Of a stretch of 64,000 nucleotides of DNA, positions 56,257 to 64,000 are shown piece by piece. Numbering within the stretch: position 1 is the stretch's first letter; each line of letters begins with the position of its first letter. The notes under the pieces are model-generated. The model had not been told where the DNA came from, searched no databases, and saw only the letters and a program-made list of their open reading frames with translations. The stretch covers positions 62,001 through 126,000 of the forward strand of contig NZ_JAAVLW010000012.1 of NCBI RefSeq assembly GCF_013114835.1. Reading direction: 5' to 3'. A program made the position numbers and the translations under genes. Source of the DNA: Bradyrhizobium archetypum (GTDB lineage Bacteria > Pseudomonadota > Alphaproteobacteria > Rhizobiales > Xanthobacteraceae).

Positions 56257-58038
56257 ATGGACGCGCCGAGCAAGGAATTTGCGCTGGCGGGCAGCCTTGA
56301 GGAGCTGAAGCTCAACGGGCGGCTCGTTGTGCACGGTGACCATCGTCCGATCCTCGTCATCTACGACCGCGGACGCATATTCGCTCTCGACAATCGGTGC
56401 CCGCACATGGGCTTTCCGCTCGAGCGCGGCAGCGTCGAGGACGGCATCCTGACCTGTCACTGGCACCACGCGCGCTTCAATCTCGAAAGCGGCTGCACCT
56501 TCGACCTGTGGGCGGACGACGTGCCGATCTGTCCGGTCGAGGTGCGCAATGGTGACGTCTGGGTGAAGACCACCTTCATGCATGCCGATCTCGCTGCGCA
56601 CTGGCATCAGCGGCTTGCGAACGGCCTCGCCCACAATCTTGGTCTCGTCATTGCCAAGGCCATACATGGTCAGCTCGCGGCGGGCGTACCGCAGACCGAA
56701 ATCGTGCGGGAGGTGGCGCTGTTCGGGGCGCAAAATCGCGACGGCTGGGGCGTCGGTCTTACGATCCTTACGGCACTCGCCAATATCCTGCCTTTGCTGC
56801 CGGAGGAGGAAGCCTATCTCGCTCTATTCCACGGCGCGCGCCGCGTGGCGGCCGACTGCGACGGCGAGGTGCCGCGGCGGGAACGCTCGCCGCTTGGAAG
56901 CCGGCCGGATCCGACCGCGCTCAAGCGCTGGCTGCGGCGTTGGACAAACGTGCGCCATCGCGAGGCGGCCGAGCGCACCCTGCTCACGGCGATTGCGGCC
57001 GGCCTCTCCCCGGCCGAACTCGCTGATGTTCTGTTCACCGCCGAGACCGAGCGGGCTTTCGCCGACACCGGACACTCGCTCGACTTCATCAACAAGGTGT
57101 TCGAGTGCCTCGACCTGATCGGCTGGCAACACGCGTCGGCTCTGCTGCCGACTATCGTCGGTCAGATGGTAGCGGCCCGTGGCGCCGAGGAATCGACTGC
57201 CTGGCGCCAGCCCGTCGACCTCGTTGCGTTATGTGAAGAATCAACCAGCGAACTCGCGGAGCTGTTCGCTGCCGGACGCGGCTCGCGTAACTGGTCGGGC
57301 TACGCCGCACTGGCTCACGAGCTGCTCGGTGACGATCCGGTCAGGATCGTTGACGCGCTCAAGGTGGCGATCCGCGGCGGTGCCGCCCCTGCCGACCTTG
57401 GCCAATCCCTCGCCTACGCGGCCGCGGTCCGGGTGGCGCGCTTCGGCAATGCCAACGAGCACGCCGACTGGGAGACGGCGCATCACGTCTTCACCTACGC
57501 CAACGCGGTCCACCAGATGCTGACGCGCATCGGGACTGCCAACATCGATACTCACGTCACGGCCGTGCGCGGCGTATTGCACGGAGCGATGGCGCTCTAC
57601 CTTGCTCGCTATCTCAATGTGCCGCCGGCGCGCATCCCGGGCGACAGCGGCGAGCAGCTCGATGAGCTGCCTGCGGATCCAGAGACGATCAGCACCGCCT
57701 TGCTCGATGCCTTCGACCGACAGAGACAGGTCGATCTAGCCGCACGCCTGGTGGCACGGCATCTCACGCTCGGCCATTCGCCGCAGGCGCTGATCGCTAC
57801 GCTCGCGCATGCGGTGCTGCGAGAAGATGCAGGGTTCCATGCGTATCAGATGCTAGAGGCGGGAGTCCGGCAGTTCGGCGCGTGGGGCGACACGGACGAG
57901 GGCCGACACATCCTCATTGCTGTTGCCCGCTATCTGGCGGCGCATTCACCGACGGAGCGCGCCTCACTGCAGACAGCCGACATCGCCCGCCGCTTAATGC
58001 GGGGTGGTGAGCTGCATCAAGAGGCTGGATCATCCTGA
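56257..58038 (+). CDS. Rieske 2Fe-2S protein with long helical C-terminal region
   Basis: Protein of 593 residues. Residues 1-105 form a Rieske ferredoxin domain with CPHMGFPLERG and CHWHHARF (C-x-H ... C-x2-H, 16 residues between). About 480 residues follow, apparently all-helical and rich in Ala/Leu/His, with no motif I recognise (for example HSLDFINKVFECLDLIGWQH, AHHVFTYANAVHQMLTRIG). GGGAGG seven bases before the ATG at 56257 supports that start. It may accept electrons in an oxygenase or sensing system. Confidence 0.82.
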   Translation: MDAPSKEFALAGSLEELKLNGRLVVHGDHRPILVIYDRGRIFALDNRCPHMGFPLERGSVEDGILTCHWHHARFNLESGCTFDLWADDVPICPVEVRNGDVWVKTTFMHADLAAHWHQRLANGLAHNLGLVIAKAIHGQLAAGVPQTEIVREVALFGAQNRDGWGVGLTILTALANILPLLPEEEAYLALFHGARRVAADCDGEVPRRERSPLGSRPDPTALKRWLRRWTNVRHREAAERTLLTAIAAGLSPAELADVLFTAETERAFADTGHSLDFINKVFECLDLIGWQHASALLPTIVGQMVAARGAEESTAWRQPVDLVALCEESTSELAELFAAGRGSRNWSGYAALAHELLGDDPVRIVDALKVAIRGGAAPADLGQSLAYAAAVRVARFGNANEHADWETAHHVFTYANAVHQMLTRIGTANIDTHVTAVRGVLHGAMALYLARYLNVPPARIPGDSGEQLDELPADPETISTALLDAFDRQRQVDLAARLVARHLTLGHSPQALIATLAHAVLREDAGFHAYQMLEAGVRQFGAWGDTDEGRHILIAVARYLAAHSPTERASLQTADIARRLMRGGELHQEAGSS

Positions 58039-58054
58039 GGTTCCACGCTGAGGG

Positions 58055-58160
58055 CGAGGCGACGAAGCAGTCCAGGCGTTGGCAAGCGGAGAAGTGGATT
58101 GCTTCGCGGAGCCTGTCATCGGGCACGCATTCGCGCGACCCGGTGTCGCGCAATGACGCC
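58055..58160. repeat. Dispersed repeat after the Rieske gene
   Basis: GAGGCGACGAAGCAGTCC, GGATTGCTTCGCGGAGCC, TGTCATCGGGC and CGCGCAATGACG in the same order as in 36337-36456. Adjacent to the pseudogene scar at 58168-58677. Confidence 0.65.
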
Positions 58161-58167
58161 GGGGCGA

Positions 58168-58491
58168 CTAACTGCCGCTGAACGAATTATACCCCTGGTC
58201 TTCCCAGAAGCCGCCCTTGTAGTCGTTGGTGACTTCCATCGAGATCACGTATTTTGGATTCTTGAAGCCGAGCTTGGTCGGCACTCTGATCTTCATCGGG
58301 AATCCACAGGCGCGCGGCAGGATCTCGTCGCCGAACTTGAACGTCATCTGGGTCTGCGCATGCAGCGCGGTCGGCATGTCGAGCGGCGAGTTGTAGCCGT
58401 CCTTGTCAGCACACTGGAACCAGACATATTTGGCGCGCGTATCGGCGCCGATCAGTTTCAGGAAATCGCGCAGCGGCGTGCCGGTCCAGCT
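58168..58491 (-). pseudogene. Truncated molybdopterin-dependent oxidoreductase (C-terminal remnant)
   Basis: About 106 codons match the C-terminal half of the sulfite-oxidase/YedY-type molybdopterin domain: SWTGTPLRDFLKLIGAD, KYVWFQCADKDGYNSPLDM, CGFPMKIRVPTKLGFKNPKY and NDYKGGFWEDQGY. The N-terminal half with the Mo-ligand Cys is gone: sequence identity stops at 58491-58493, where a fragment of an MFS gene begins on the opposite strand. An ATG inside that fragment creates a false start, so a short ORF persists, but the product cannot bind the cofactor. Confidence 0.75.
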
Positions 58492-58492
58492 T

Positions 58493-58677
58493 CCGACGGC
58501 GATAGCGGCGCTGACGATCTCATTCGGCATCGGGCAGACGCTGGGCCCGATCGTGGTCGGCGCGATTACGGACGCGGTGGGCAGCCTGTCGTTCGCGCTG
58601 AACGTCTCGGCCGCGATGCTGGCGCGCTGGGTGCGGGACGGTCGGCGTTTCAGAAAAAGGTGGTGTGGAAATCATAG
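58493..58677 (+). pseudogene. 3' fragment of a YbfB-type MFS gene
   Basis: From CCGACGGCGAT to the TAG at 58675 the DNA repeats the end of the MFS gene (52784-52966). Over the first 132 bases there are eight differences, all synonymous, giving about 94% identity. After ATGCTGGCG a two-base insertion (CG) shifts the frame, then homology resumes in the other frame (SAFQKKV versus SAFQRKV). No start and only about 60 codons, so non-functional. Confidence 0.9.
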
Positions 58678-58713
58678 AAGGAGAGCCTTGGATCCGATCC
58701 GGACGCTCCCAGC

Positions 58714-59904
58714 TTACGCCACTTCAGATAGCAGCTCCGTAGCGGCTTTTTCGACATCATACTCGAAGATCCACCGTCCCGCCGACCTCCAGCTTGCCAG
58801 TTGCTGCTCTCTCTGTGAGGTATTTCCATCTTTGGAGTGAAAGAACCTGCCCGCTTCGCGTGAGGCGGCCTGCACCCGGCTCGTGTGGGCGAGTCGCAGC
58901 CGTTCATAGGCCTTCAGCCGTTCTGGAATTTGAGCCGGGCCGATATTCTCCAGCAAGACGGCAAGGGCAAAGCCATCTTCGATCGCCTGTCCAGCGCCTT
59001 GTCCAAAGTGCGGGAGCATCGGATGGGCGGCATCGCCAAGCAGCGTCCTTCGAGCGGTTGACCAGTAAGGGAACGGAGCCCGATCATAGATGCCCCAAAG
59101 AAATGCTTTGTCGAGCGCGCCGATCATCTGCAAGACGGGAGCGTCCCAGCCCGCATACTCCGCAGCCAGCTTCCCAAGGTTACCGGGCGCCGACCAGGAT
59201 TCTACGGCATCCCGATCTGCAGGCACAAACGCTACGATGTTGATGAGGCGACCCCGCGAGATCGGGTAGCAGATGACACTTCGACCTGACCCGATCCACA
59301 TCTTCAATGAATGGAGATCGCTCGCCCACGGCAGCCGTTCGGCCGGGACTACTCCGCGGTAGGCCATGGTGCATCCGCTCCTTGGCTGTGCATTGACGCC
59401 GATCTCGCGTTGGCTGAGGGAGTGGATACCATCGGCTCCAATGAACAAGTCTGCCTCGGCGGAGGCCCCGTTCGCGAGACTCAGTCGCACCCCCTCGCCC
59501 GTCTCGTCTACCTTGACGCATCGACAACCCAAATGGAGAGTCCCCGGCGGTTGCGCCTCTACCAGGAGGTTGAGAAATTCAGCCCTGTGGACGGAGTAAC
59601 TGTCCACTTCGCCGGAATGCGGTGGTCTTGCGGACGGCGGGGATGTTGCGATGGGTGCTCCACGAGATGTGAACAGCGTGAGACCTAAATTAACGGAACC
59701 GATATTCTTGATTCTGTCGGCCAGTCCGATCCTTTTGAGCAAGCGTACGGCATTGCGGCCTAGCGTTAGCCCGGCTCCAATTTCCCGGAACGAAGGCGCC
59801 TGTTCAAAGACGGTCACGTTCAAGCCCCGAGCCCGCAACGCCAGGGCGGCCGTCAATCCACCTATTCCGGCGCCGGCGATAGCAACTTCAAGCGTGCGGC
59901 TCAT
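58714..59904 (-). CDS. FAD-dependent monooxygenase (salicylate-hydroxylase-like)
   Basis: Flavoprotein hydroxylase of 396 residues. FAD motif GAGIGGLTAALALRARG near residue 11, the DG motif LFIGADGIHSL, and GDAAHPMLPHFGQGAGQAIED (GD motif) are all intact, and the length fits 3-hydroxybenzoate 6-hydroxylase or salicylate 1-hydroxylase relatives. Aromatic substrate is likely but not specified. Starts the visibly AT-richer segment; 112 bases separate it from the exported unknown protein upstream. Confidence 0.9.
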   Translation of the reverse strand: MSRTLEVAIAGAGIGGLTAALALRARGLNVTVFEQAPSFREIGAGLTLGRNAVRLLKRIGLADRIKNIGSVNLGLTLFTSRGAPIATSPPSARPPHSGEVDSYSVHRAEFLNLLVEAQPPGTLHLGCRCVKVDETGEGVRLSLANGASAEADLFIGADGIHSLSQREIGVNAQPRSGCTMAYRGVVPAERLPWASDLHSLKMWIGSGRSVICYPISRGRLINIVAFVPADRDAVESWSAPGNLGKLAAEYAGWDAPVLQMIGALDKAFLWGIYDRAPFPYWSTARRTLLGDAAHPMLPHFGQGAGQAIEDGFALAVLLENIGPAQIPERLKAYERLRLAHTSRVQAASREAGRFFHSKDGNTSQREQQLASWRSAGRWIFEYDVEKAATELLSEVA

Positions 59905-60016
59905 AGCACAGCTCGAGCGGCGGGATATGGTGAGCGCTGAGTGACCGAGTGGTCTCTGCGTCCAGAGAAACGCTCTGCGTCATGAATAGAATGATCCCGC
60001 ATTCCAGCTTGGATTG

Positions 60017-60769
60017 TCAGGGCGGGAGGATTGCTCTGGCCTCCTCGGCCCGATCGGAAGGTACATTTCCATTGGCCCGTACGAATAGAAAACGGGATGT
60101 CACCGGAATTTGTGCGTGCGCACTGCCATCTTGGCCAATGACGATTAGTCCCGCGCCGCCGTTGGCTACTGTCAAAATGATAGGCTCCCCACCCCATGTC
60201 TTGATTGGCTCCATTCCGGTGATAAGAAATTCACCGATCGGCTGGTCAAAATATTGAAGCCTCAGTTGCAGAGCGACCTCTGCTGCCGGCAATTCAAAAC
60301 CAAGCTGCTGAGCGCGGCCATAAATCTCCGTTAGCGCCGCCGTATCGGTCTGAAAACCTAGTTCGACTGCCGTCACTGCAACCAGATCTACATTGCGTTT
60401 CGCAGTGCTAATGAAAAAGGCCGGTCGGGCGATGACTTCCCCAGCCAAGCTTCCGATGCTGCAACCTGCAGCATCCAGCGCGTTGGTAAGGGCGAACGCA
60501 CTTGCAAACGTCCCAACTGTAATCGTCTTCCATACCGGAACATTCACGGCGGATCTAATTGGAGTTTGTCGCGTATTTGCTGACGGAATTTTCTTGAGCG
60601 TGAGTTGGTTCTGCAAGACGTCTCGCGCCGTGCACTGAGCTCTGGCTTCGCTCGCGAAGAGAAAGGTGTAGGGGATGGAGAGCGCCGCAACAACGAGTGA
60701 GCACACCCGTTTCGCCATGCGCCGCCCGGCCCCGGCCTTCCGGCCGTTTCCCTCAACCTTAAAAATCAT
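60017..60769 (-). CDS. Exported protein of unknown function next to the ABC binding protein
   Basis: Protein of 250 residues from the ATG at 60769, eight bases after the binding-protein stop with GAGG upstream. An alternative ATG at 60718 would start directly at the signal peptide MAKRVCSLVVAALSIPYTFLF...ARA. The mature part has two Cys (AQCTARDVL, AAGCSIGSL) and beta-rich stretches (GEPIILTVANGGAGLIVIGQ). No domain recognised. Coupled to the binding protein, so it probably acts with it in the periplasm. Confidence 0.75.
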   Translation of the reverse strand: MIFKVEGNGRKAGAGRRMAKRVCSLVVAALSIPYTFLFASEARAQCTARDVLQNQLTLKKIPSANTRQTPIRSAVNVPVWKTITVGTFASAFALTNALDAAGCSIGSLAGEVIARPAFFISTAKRNVDLVAVTAVELGFQTDTAALTEIYGRAQQLGFELPAAEVALQLRLQYFDQPIGEFLITGMEPIKTWGGEPIILTVANGGAGLIVIGQDGSAHAQIPVTSRFLFVRANGNVPSDRAEEARAILPP

Positions 60770-60777
60770 CCTATGCC

Positions 60778-61992
60778 TCAATCGCTGGAAGTAGAAACGC
60801 TGACGATATCGCCGAAGTACACCCATTGGGTGCCGTCAAAACGCGCCATTCGCGCCTGACGCCACGGAATGCGGTCGTTGGGCGAGATATTCACCTTCAC
60901 GCCGGGCAGGAACATTGGAAGCTGAAGGTCGCGAACGTTGGTTGCCTGCTTGAGCAAATTCTCGCGCGAGAGGTCGTCACCGCAGTTCTTAAGCACCTCC
61001 ACCATCATTTGCGCCGTTGAATAGGCGAGGATCGCCCCCGGGTCGTCATTCGTCTCCCCGGGCATCCATTGCTTCAGGAAGGCAAGGTAATCCTTCACGT
61101 CCGGGTCATCGGCCCATGTGGGATCGTCGAGCGACTTGACCCAGCGTGCTGTCACTGCGCCCCGAGATGCCTCAAGGCCTGCGGGCCGAAGCACAGTCGG
61201 AATGTCGCTGACGCCCGAAAGCAGGATATGTTCGACCTTCCAGCCGAGTTCGTGGGCTTTTCGGATCGATTGCGCCGCAAATTTTGGCGACGATGCATGG
61301 AACAGCGTGTCAGCGCCTGACGCCTTGAGTGCCACAACCTGCGAGTCGACTGTCGGGTCTACCACGTCATAGGCTGCTTCCCCGACGATCATGGTTGGAG
61401 CCTTGGCTCCGAGAGCCGTCCGAAACGCACTGAGATTGCCTTTGCCCAGATCGTCGTTCTGATAGAGCACGGCAACCTTTGCGTTGGGCTTCGAATTCAA
61501 TAGATAGTCGGCATAAAATTTCGTCTCGATGGCCTGCGACATGAAAAATGTGGTGGTCCATGGCAGGTTGTCGGGATCATGAAGTTTTGGCGAGCTGGCC
61601 AGGATCAGGATTTGTGGGACCTTGTTGGCGTTGAGATATTTGGCGATTGCGAGGTTTGTCGGCGTGCCGGTCGATCCCACGATCGCAAGCACGCCATTGT
61701 CCTCGACCAGCTTCCGTGTTTGCTCGACGGTCTTTGGCGGCGAGAAGGCGTCGTCGAGCGAAATCAATGTGACCTTGCGGCCAGTGATCCCCCCAGCTTC
61801 ATTGATTTTCCTGAGATAAGCCGCCTCGACACGGCCAAAGATGGCCAGCGCCGAGAGCGGGCCCCTATAGGGTACCGTCTGCCCGATCCTGATTTCGGTA
61901 TCTGTCACCCCCGGGCCATAGCTTTTTTGCGGAAATGCCTGCGAATGGAGTGTTGCGGCCAATAAGCCCGCAAGAACCAGAGAACGTTTCAT
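60778..61992 (-). CDS. ABC transporter substrate-binding protein, branched-chain amino-acid type
   Basis: Periplasmic binding protein (Peripla_BP_6/LivK-like) of 404 residues: signal peptide (MKRSLVLAGLLAATLHSQAFPQ), then YGPGVTDTEIRIGQTVPYRGPLSA, INEAGGITGRKVTLISLDD and AIVGSTGTPTNLAIAKYLN, the usual type I fold. No permease or ATPase genes are adjacent in the window, so it is an orphan or works with a remote transporter. Aromatic or fatty-acid-like ligands are possible given the neighbouring monooxygenase. Divergent from a large regulator. Confidence 0.9.
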   Translation of the reverse strand: MKRSLVLAGLLAATLHSQAFPQKSYGPGVTDTEIRIGQTVPYRGPLSALAIFGRVEAAYLRKINEAGGITGRKVTLISLDDAFSPPKTVEQTRKLVEDNGVLAIVGSTGTPTNLAIAKYLNANKVPQILILASSPKLHDPDNLPWTTTFFMSQAIETKFYADYLLNSKPNAKVAVLYQNDDLGKGNLSAFRTALGAKAPTMIVGEAAYDVVDPTVDSQVVALKASGADTLFHASSPKFAAQSIRKAHELGWKVEHILLSGVSDIPTVLRPAGLEASRGAVTARWVKSLDDPTWADDPDVKDYLAFLKQWMPGETNDDPGAILAYSTAQMMVEVLKNCGDDLSRENLLKQATNVRDLQLPMFLPGVKVNISPNDRIPWRQARMARFDGTQWVYFGDIVSVSTSSD

Positions 61993-62100
61993 GGACGTCA
62001 GGCTCCATGCTTTTGATCCGCCCGCTCATAATGCGGTATAAGTAGCGCCAAGTCCCGAAACACAGACGAAATTTTCCGAAACCGCCCGGGGACGACTTTG

Positions 62101-64000
62101 GTGAAGCCATCTCCACAGACGATCGTGATCGGTGACTACACCGTGGACTTGTCACGCGAACTGCTGACCGACGTCCGCGGAGAGGCTGTCCCGCTGCGAC
62201 CACGGGCTTGGCAGGTGCTTAAGCTTCTCGCACTCCGTGCCGGCTGTCTGGTCAGCAAGGACGAACTCTTGCAGCAGGTCTGGGCCGGCTCCGTGGTCAC
62301 CGAGGACTCGCTTGTTCAGGCAATCGGTGACGTCCGCCGCGCGCTCGGGAAATTCGGTCGGACGGCGCTGCGGACTCTTCCGCGCCGTGGCTACATGCTG
62401 GTCGGCGCTACTGATGCCGATGCCCAGCGATGTCCGGCGGAGACAAGCTCCGTCCTGCTGGGCGATCGCCTGCGTACCGAAGCCCTACGACGTTTCGTCG
62501 GACGAGACGCCGAACTTGGCCATCTTCGAAGCGCAATTTCACCGGATCAGCCGCGCACGCCGCTGTACTTCATTCATGGACCGGGCGGTATCGGCAAGAC
62601 TACATTGTTGGAGCGCCTGCGCGCCGAGGCGGTGGCGTGCGGCATCGGATTTATCATGATTGACGCCGCGGGTATCCCGCCGAGACACGACGCAGTCATC
62701 GCCGCAGTTACAAACACGTTTGAACCGGATGGCACGGCTCGCGGGCTCGAGGCACTTGCTTCAGGCCGACTGGCATCCGACCGCAACGTGCTGGTGATTG
62801 ATTCGTTTGAACACCTCGAGCCTATCAGCAGCTGGATGCGCGATACGCTGCTCCCAAGCTTGCCTTTGCAAATGACGGTGGTGCTGGCCGGACGTCAACC
62901 GCCGGACTCCCGTTGGACTGCGCATCCCTTGTGGTGCACAGGAATGCATTGCATCAGTCTGGATTCACTTTCCCGCACCGAATCCGCGCGTCTGTTGACG
63001 GCCTACGATGTTGCCGAGGGCTCCCATGCGGCGATCCTTGACCTCTGCCATGGACATCCACTGGCCCTTGTTATGCTTGCCGCCGAAGTGCGGCGCGCGG
63101 ATCGTGTCCCGCAGGGATTGGGGCCGGATCTTGTGAGCGAACTGACCCGCCGTTGCGTCGCCCAAGCCCCTACCCCGCTGCACCGGGCAGCGCTCGAGGC
63201 CTGTGCGCAAGCGCTGACGACGTCGGTGGCGTTGCTCTCGGACGTAGTTGATGCGGCAAACGCTACGATATTGTTCGAGTGGCTGGCTGCGCAGAACTAC
63301 GTGAGGGCGAGCCCGCACGGGCTTCAACCGCACGAGCTGGTGCGGGTGGCAATCGATGAAGAGCTGCGTTGGCGAGATGCTCAAGGTTGGCGAGCGCTTC
63401 AACACGCGATCAATCGGCATCTGATTCGGCGACTTCAGGAGGGTAAGGATATTTCGCGCACCGCAGTCGAACTGCAGTTCCTTGGTCGCCATTCGCCGCT
63501 GATGCAGCGCTACTTCGATTATTCCGCACTGGGTAAGATGACTGTCGGCTCAGCGACGGAGGCTGACGCGAGTGGCATCGCGCGCTTGCGTGATGCCGCT
63601 CTGCCACCCGCCGAACGCGTGTTATTCGATCATTGGCGCGGACACAGCGCGACGCGCACGCTGGTGGCGCGCCACCGTGACGGTGAGGTGTGTGGTGTGA
63701 CCCTGGTTCTGCAGCTGGACCAGCTGGACGACCGCAGTGCGGCGGTCGATCCGGTGGTGAATGCAGTGCGGGGAGCGCTGGGCGAAGCACTTCACGACCC
63801 GGAAGAAGCAAGAACATCGTTGATGTCCAGATTCACGATACCCGAAGGCGAGAGGCGCGCACTGAACCCCGCGATGAATGCGTTGCAGATGTGCCACTCC
63901 ACGCTTTGGGCCACCGAACCTAATTTAAGGTTCTATGTGGTGGTTTCGGTCCACCCGGACCATTTTGCGCCTCTCCTTGAAGGTACCGGATTCCAGCGCC
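62101..64000 (+). CDS. wHTH / STAND-ATPase / GNAT-like regulator (open at the window edge)
   Basis: The frame runs from a GTG at 62101 to the end of the window without a stop: at least 633 residues. Residues 31-101 form an OmpR-type winged helix (RPRAWQVLKLLALRAG, DELLQQVWAG, LVQAIGDVRRALG, LPRRGYMLVG). A P-loop ATPase follows, with FVGRDAELGHLR, Walker A GPGGIGKT at 160-167, VLVIDSF near 230-236 and CHGHPLAL at 316-323. From about 480 the sequence looks like a GNAT acetyltransferase (SATEADASGIARLR... LLEGTGFQR). Divergent from the binding-protein operon, so a likely controller of it. A TTG one codon earlier is also possible. Confidence 0.85.
   Translation, partial: MKPSPQTIVIGDYTVDLSRELLTDVRGEAVPLRPRAWQVLKLLALRAGCLVSKDELLQQVWAGSVVTEDSLVQAIGDVRRALGKFGRTALRTLPRRGYMLVGATDADAQRCPAETSSVLLGDRLRTEALRRFVGRDAELGHLRSAISPDQPRTPLYFIHGPGGIGKTTLLERLRAEAVACGIGFIMIDAAGIPPRHDAVIAAVTNTFEPDGTARGLEALASGRLASDRNVLVIDSFEHLEPISSWMRDTLLPSLPLQMTVVLAGRQPPDSRWTAHPLWCTGMHCISLDSLSRTESARLLTAYDVAEGSHAAILDLCHGHPLALVMLAAEVRRADRVPQGLGPDLVSELTRRCVAQAPTPLHRAALEACAQALTTSVALLSDVVDAANATILFEWLAAQNYVRASPHGLQPHELVRVAIDEELRWRDAQGWRALQHAINRHLIRRLQEGKDISRTAVELQFLGRHSPLMQRYFDYSALGKMTVGSATEADASGIARLRDAALPPAERVLFDHWRGHSATRTLVARHRDGEVCGVTLVLQLDQLDDRSAAVDPVVNAVRGALGEALHDPEEARTSLMSRFTIPEGERRALNPAMNALQMCHSTLWATEPNLRFYVVVSVHPDHFAPLLEGTGFQR

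Noticed and set aside
54907..56733. 608-codon minus-strand ORF opposite the SCCPDH-like and Rieske genes
   Set aside because: Long because of high GC only; the plus-strand genes have clear family motifs and ribosome sites.
58168..58530. Intact 120-residue gene starting MPNEIVSAAIAVG
   Set aside because: The first 13 codons are the antisense of the MFS fragment; only the rest belongs to the molybdopterin enzyme.

Overview
The window is high-GC alphaproteobacterial DNA that looks like Bradyrhizobium or a close Nitrobacteraceae relative. The reasons are the mdh-sucCDAB-lpd operon order, an acnA gene divergent from ccmABCDG, rpsP-rimM-trmD-rplS next to ffh, leuC/leuD/asd/leuB within about 12 kb, and many short palindromic intergenic repeats of the kind common in that genus. 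The organism is inferred from gene order and protein character only; no database search was run. I saw no tRNA, rRNA, CRISPR array or intact insertion sequence.

Region 1 (1-10.6 kb, minus strand) is a TCA-cycle operon transcribed mdh, sucC, a DUF1579-like gene, sucD, sucA (odhA), sucB (odhB), an SDR dehydrogenase, lpdA. It supplies malate dehydrogenase, succinyl-CoA synthetase and the whole 2-oxoglutarate dehydrogenase complex. An inverted repeat overlaps the best promoter candidate in front of mdh. Region 2 (10.7-20 kb) holds zapE, thpR, a lysophospholipase/arylesterase divergent from a YbbA-YbbP-type ABC exporter, a Bax-inhibitor-1 protein, a GNAT enzyme, DUF2794 and DUF1223 proteins, and a structured RNA that resembles 6S RNA. 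Region 3 (20-34.3 kb) has acnA divergent from ccmABCDG (heme delivery for cytochrome c), then yciB/ispZ, ftsY, an RluA-type pseudouridine synthase, mtaB, dapF, and envelope proteins (GyrI-like, SIMPL, metallo-hydrolase). Region 4 (34.3-51.5 kb) has ffh (TTG start), rpsP-rimM-trmD-rplS, leuC, a block of four small exported low-complexity proteins, leuD, a glycosyltransferase, a CitE-like lyase, a carbonic anhydrase, asd and leuB. acnA and leuC both encode Fe-S dehydratases, and both have an Irr/ICE-like palindrome upstream, which suggests shared iron control.

Region 5 (51.7-64 kb) is accessory in character: a YbfB-type MFS transporter, a TPR protein, a saccharopine-dehydrogenase-like reductase, a Rieske protein with a long helical C-terminal part, then a scar. 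In the scar a broken molybdopterin oxidoreductase abuts a second copy of the 3' end of the MFS gene. After it come an FAD monooxygenase, an unknown exported protein, an orphan branched-chain-type ABC binding protein and, divergently, a large regulator that is open at the window edge. The regulator combines an OmpR-type winged helix, a STAND-like ATPase and what looks like a GNAT fold. The stretch from about 58.7 to 62.1 kb is visibly richer in A/T than the rest.

The strongest leads are: the MFS-fragment scar flanking a 5.5 kb segment; the wHTH-ATPase-GNAT regulator with its divergent binding-protein operon; the paired ICE-like sites at acnA and leuC; the 6S-like RNA; and the secreted low-complexity gene block that separates leuC from leuD.
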